A stretch of 64,000 nucleotides of DNA from assembly GCF_013403245.1 (NCBI RefSeq), contig NZ_JACBNQ010000013.1, forward strand, positions 1 to 64,000. The letters run 5' to 3'. Source of the DNA: Sedimentibacter hydroxybenzoicus DSM 7310 (GTDB lineage: Bacteria; Bacillota; Clostridia; Tissierellales; Sedimentibacteraceae). Each line of letters begins with the position of its first letter. The first letter of the stretch is position 1. The position numbers and the translations under genes are program-made. The notes beneath the pieces were generated by a model, which made no database searches, was not told the DNA's origin, and saw only the letters and a program-made list of their open reading frames with translations. Shown piece by piece: positions 61,301-64,000 of the stretch.

Positions 61301-62308
61301 TTATTTACCGTAGTTTTCCTTTGCTTTTGCTGCAAAATCCGGAGTTTGTATTTTATCATAGGGTGCGCCTTCTTCTATTTCTCCTGCTGTCTTCATTATG
61401 TCGATCAATCTGTTGTAACCGTCCTCTCCCAGTACCAGATCGGGGTTCCATGCTCCGATATCTCTGTAGGTTTCAACTATTTTTGCAATGAATTCTTTAT
61501 CCGAATCAGGGAATTGTGGTGCTATAACCTCTGCTACTTCTTCGGCAGAATGCTCGTTAACCCATACCATTCCCTCGTAAAGTGCATCTGAAAAGCTTTG
61601 AATTACGTCAGGATTTTTTTCTATATAGCTTCCCAAAGCACTGTAGCATGTATATGGAATATATCCTGCCAGTTTTCCTACAGACTCCAACACGTAACCG
61701 TTGCCCTGTAGTTCAAACGTTGAAGCCAATGGTTCAAAAAGTGTGGTGTAATCTGCCTCACCTGAAGCAAAGGCACCTGCCATCATATCAAATTGTACAT
61801 CTGTTCTCACTTCAACGTCCTCACCGGGAGTCAATCCTGCCTGCTTCATGGCATATTCCAACGCCATCAAAGGCATTCCGCCCTTACGGCCTCCAAGTAT
61901 CGTATGTCCCTTTAATTTTTCCAATGTAAAGCTGTCGTCCTTTTCTCTTCCCACAATAAAAGAACCGTCTCTCTGGGTTAGCTGTGCAAAGTTAACCGCA
62001 TGATCTTCTCGCCCCTGTAAATAAACGTAGACGCTCGCTTCCGGTCCCATGAAGGCTATATCAGCTTCTCCGCTTACCATGGCAGCCATACATTTATCGG
62101 CTCCTCCTCCGTTTGTTAATTCAATCTGCAGCCCGTGTTTTTCAAAAAACCCCTTTTCAATAGCCACATATTGCGGTGAATAGAAGATTGAATGAGTTAC
62201 TTCTATTAAACGCACCTTTGCCACATCCGTTTGCTTTTGCTCGCATCCTGTCAGGACTAACGCTGATACAAGTAAAACAACTAACAGTAAAGAAATAAAT
62301 TTTTTCAT
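61301..62308 (-). CDS. NMT1/SsuA-type ABC substrate-binding lipoprotein
   Basis: A 335-residue lipoprotein: signal peptide with lipobox LTGC (cysteine near 21), then an NMT1/THI5-like or SsuA-like binding domain: SIFYSPQYVAIEKGFFEKHG, GGGADKCMAAMVSGEADIAF and LKGHTILGGRKGGMPLMALE. The family binds sulfonates, nitrate or thiamin precursors. No permease or ATPase is nearby, so it is an orphan in this window. Start ATG 62308 follows GGGAGG; the frame opens earlier without a site. Confidence 0.85.
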   Translation of the reverse strand: MKKFISLLLVVLLVSALVLTGCEQKQTDVAKVRLIEVTHSIFYSPQYVAIEKGFFEKHGLQIELTNGGGADKCMAAMVSGEADIAFMGPEASVYVYLQGREDHAVNFAQLTQRDGSFIVGREKDDSFTLEKLKGHTILGGRKGGMPLMALEYAMKQAGLTPGEDVEVRTDVQFDMMAGAFASGEADYTTLFEPLASTFELQGNGYVLESVGKLAGYIPYTCYSALGSYIEKNPDVIQSFSDALYEGMVWVNEHSAEEVAEVIAPQFPDSDKEFIAKIVETYRDIGAWNPDLVLGEDGYNRLIDIMKTAGEIEEGAPYDKIQTPDFAAKAKENYGK

Positions 62309-62443
62309 AGATACCTCCCATTTTTGCTCGTTATTCATAATATTCAATGTGATGAAAAAAAGTTACCGATAAATTTATGACAATTACCTCAAAAACTAAT
62401 GGCATAATTGTTTTAACTTGAAATTTTCATTAAAAAAGAAGAA

Positions 62444-62486
62444 AAAACCCGTACATCCAAGTAAAACAAATGGGAGTAAGGGTTTT
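62444..62486 (-). terminator. Hairpin after the IS transposase
   Basis: AAAACCC...(62444) pairs with ...GGGTTTT (62486), about 12 of 15 positions complementary, followed on the minus strand by TTTTTTCTTC. The 62309-62516 gap holds this and presumably the unresolved IS end. Confidence 0.5.
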
Positions 62487-62516
62487 GTTTTCATCATAAA
62501 CCTGTAGTTCTATGGT

Positions 62517-64000
62517 CTATCTTTTAACATTAGCAATAATTTTTTTAATTTCTCCTAAAGTCATGAAACGCTTGGAGAAGTCAGTACCTGTAATTGATTC
62601 AAATTCCTTAACTATATCGCTGTAATAGTCAAGCATATAGTAATTTTTATCAAGATAAGTTCCTGAAATTTTATTCAATTCATTTACAAGAATCCTTGTT
62701 GAATATTTGTTGTCAGTGCTTAACTGTAAGAGCCTAATAAGCAATAGAGCAATAAAACAAGTCAGAAAATGAGCTTCAATGTGCTCTGGAGTTGACACGT
62801 TGACAGGTCTTGTCTTTAGCTCGGTTTTAGTTATCTTAAAACTTTCTTCAATCTTCCATAAACTACGATAAGCATCTAATATTTCTTCGTTGGGCATATC
62901 TAATTCACTGGTTACAATTGCATAGTAACCGTCATATTTACATTCCTCAGCAATTCTATTTGAATCTATCCAGTGGACTTCAGACAACTCAAATATTTCA
63001 CCTGTTTTTTTATCTAATGATTGAGATTTAATATATTTAGCTGCACCTTTTTCTGGTAATTTCCCGTTCTTTGATATACTCATAAGTTTTCTTGCTTTTT
63101 CGATAGCTTTTTCTCTTTCGTGTCCAGCTCGTTTGGCAAAGTCAGGGCTGTAGAATACAACCTGCTTTTGAATAATATCAACCTTTTTAGTTTTATCCTC
63201 AGTGTTTGTAACATTTATTTTAACACTTACAACCCGTGATTTAATTTTAAAACCATCATCATGTATTATGTATCCGCTTTGATCCAAGACATATTTTTTA
63301 AACTCATCAGTACCACCGCGAATAGTTTGCGAATAGATATAACCATTTTTCTTAAGTATGTTGTAAGCAATATTTTCTCCAGTATTCATACCTTTATCAG
63401 CAACTACAATAATTTTGCCCAAGGCATAATCATCTTTTAAATTATCAAGAACGGGCATTAAGGTTTCGCAGTCGTTAGTATTGCCCTCAAACAGTCTGTA
63501 TGTAATTGGTAAACCGTTGTTATCCATCAATAAACCCATTTGTATAATTGGGTTTTTCTTGTTTTCCTTAGATACGCCCTTCTTTCGCAAATCATCAGGT
63601 TCTTTAATCTCAAAGTAGTAATTAGTGACATCGTAATATACCTTATTGGTATCTCTGCCATAATGTATTCTAATCATTTCGTGTAAATGTAAAAGCAGAT
63701 CATCCTTATACCGCTTAAAATGATCTAAAGACCTATAGACATCATTTATACCAATATCCAAGTCCATAAAAAGATCATCCTTAGTTTCAAAAGCTTCCTT
63801 CTTAGAGCATGGATTTAGAACCCTTGAGTAAACAAGGAGTTGGAAAATATTGTTGAGAGAAAATTCAATATTCAAATTTCTTTGCCTATTGATTAAAAAT
63901 CCATCAATACCTAATTTATGATAAAAGTAACTTAAAACAACAAATCCAAGATTCTTTCTTAAGGTGGTGGAAGAATCTATGATTTCGTTCAGCCGAAATG
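62517..64000 (-). mobile_element. IS1634-family transposase, partial (continues past the window)
   Basis: The minus frame is open from 62517 to the right edge; residues beyond the first Met-like codon (STTLRKNLGFVVLSYFYHKL, then GIDGFLINRQRNLNIEF) also fit the family, so the gene is cut by the window boundary, not truncated. DDE transposase of the IS4 superfamily, IS1634 group: YDVTNYYFEI, KIIVVADKGMNTGENI and YRSLWKIEESFKITKTEL (YREK-like). It lies upstream of the orphan binding-protein gene. Confidence 0.85.

Overview
The window looks like the chromosome of a low-GC, strictly anaerobic Gram-positive bacterium of the Clostridia/Tissierellia type. Reasons: AT-rich codon use, strong AGGAGG ribosome sites with some TTG/GTG starts, a tungsten-type aldehyde:ferredoxin oxidoreductase, an [FeFe]-hydrogenase, an S-box riboswitch, a GerMN lipoprotein, an SLH-domain surface protein and lipobox solute-binding proteins. 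The genus cannot be fixed from the sequence alone.

Layout. 1-1.0 kb is a graveyard: a 5'-truncated, stop-interrupted group II intron RT/maturase with an intact-looking domain V, abutting a two-repeat CRISPR remnant and a lone repeat of a second type; no cas genes are present. 1.1-6.0 kb: MBL-fold hydrolase, a coupled alkylation-repair pair (AlkA-like glycosylase and Ogt), a secreted fascin/FN3/copper-amine-oxidase-N protein, a MITE-like element and an EamA transporter. 6.0-10.1 kb (minus): metF, a separate MetH reactivation protein and a short metH, behind a consensus promoter and a SAM-I riboswitch. 10.3-11.6 kb: glycerate 2-kinase.

12.1-28.5 kb is a large accessory catabolic locus, all on the plus strand. 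A solute-binding lipoprotein and an unknown protein come first, behind an IclR-type operator. Then an autoregulated iclR starts a run of about 15 closely spaced genes: flavin reductase-like protein, aminotransferase, DUF917 protein, sugar-type ABC transporter (ATPase, permease, second binding protein), iron-sulfur flavoprotein, AOR with its polyferredoxin, MoaD-like and ThiF/MoeB-like proteins, HpcH/HpaI aldolase, KDPG aldolase with an extra C-terminal domain, and KDG kinase. It reads as import of a sugar-acid-like compound, cleavage by 2-keto-3-deoxy aldolases, and ferredoxin-linked aldehyde oxidation. The 3' end of kdgK reappears inverted at the other edge of the locus (30 of 32 bases), beside the glycerate kinase.

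28.7-42.6 kb: thioredoxin-like [2Fe-2S] protein plus an [FeFe]-hydrogenase; a second copy of the MITE lying between two identical terminator palindromes; a TetR-controlled ABC/adaptor efflux operon; an FAD protein; a P-type calcium-like ATPase; a MocR regulator divergent from a laccase-domain protein. Two genes here end inside GGGAC-type palindromes.

42.6-54.1 kb is a second coherent system: two tandem amidinohydrolase-like enzymes (minus), a PAS/sigma-54 activator, a five-gene oligopeptide-type ABC transporter, ornithine carbamoyltransferase and carbamate kinase. Good sigma-54 -24/-12 promoters precede both the amidinohydrolases and the transporter, so this looks like a sigma-54-controlled variant of the arginine deiminase route, probably for a guanidino compound or peptide, yielding ATP from carbamoyl phosphate.

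54.2-64.0 kb: GerMN lipoprotein, a palindrome-rich repeat, a convergent overlapping histidine kinase/response regulator pair, an SLH surface protein, a DUF2442 protein, an orphan NMT1-type binding lipoprotein and an IS1634-family transposase running off the right edge.
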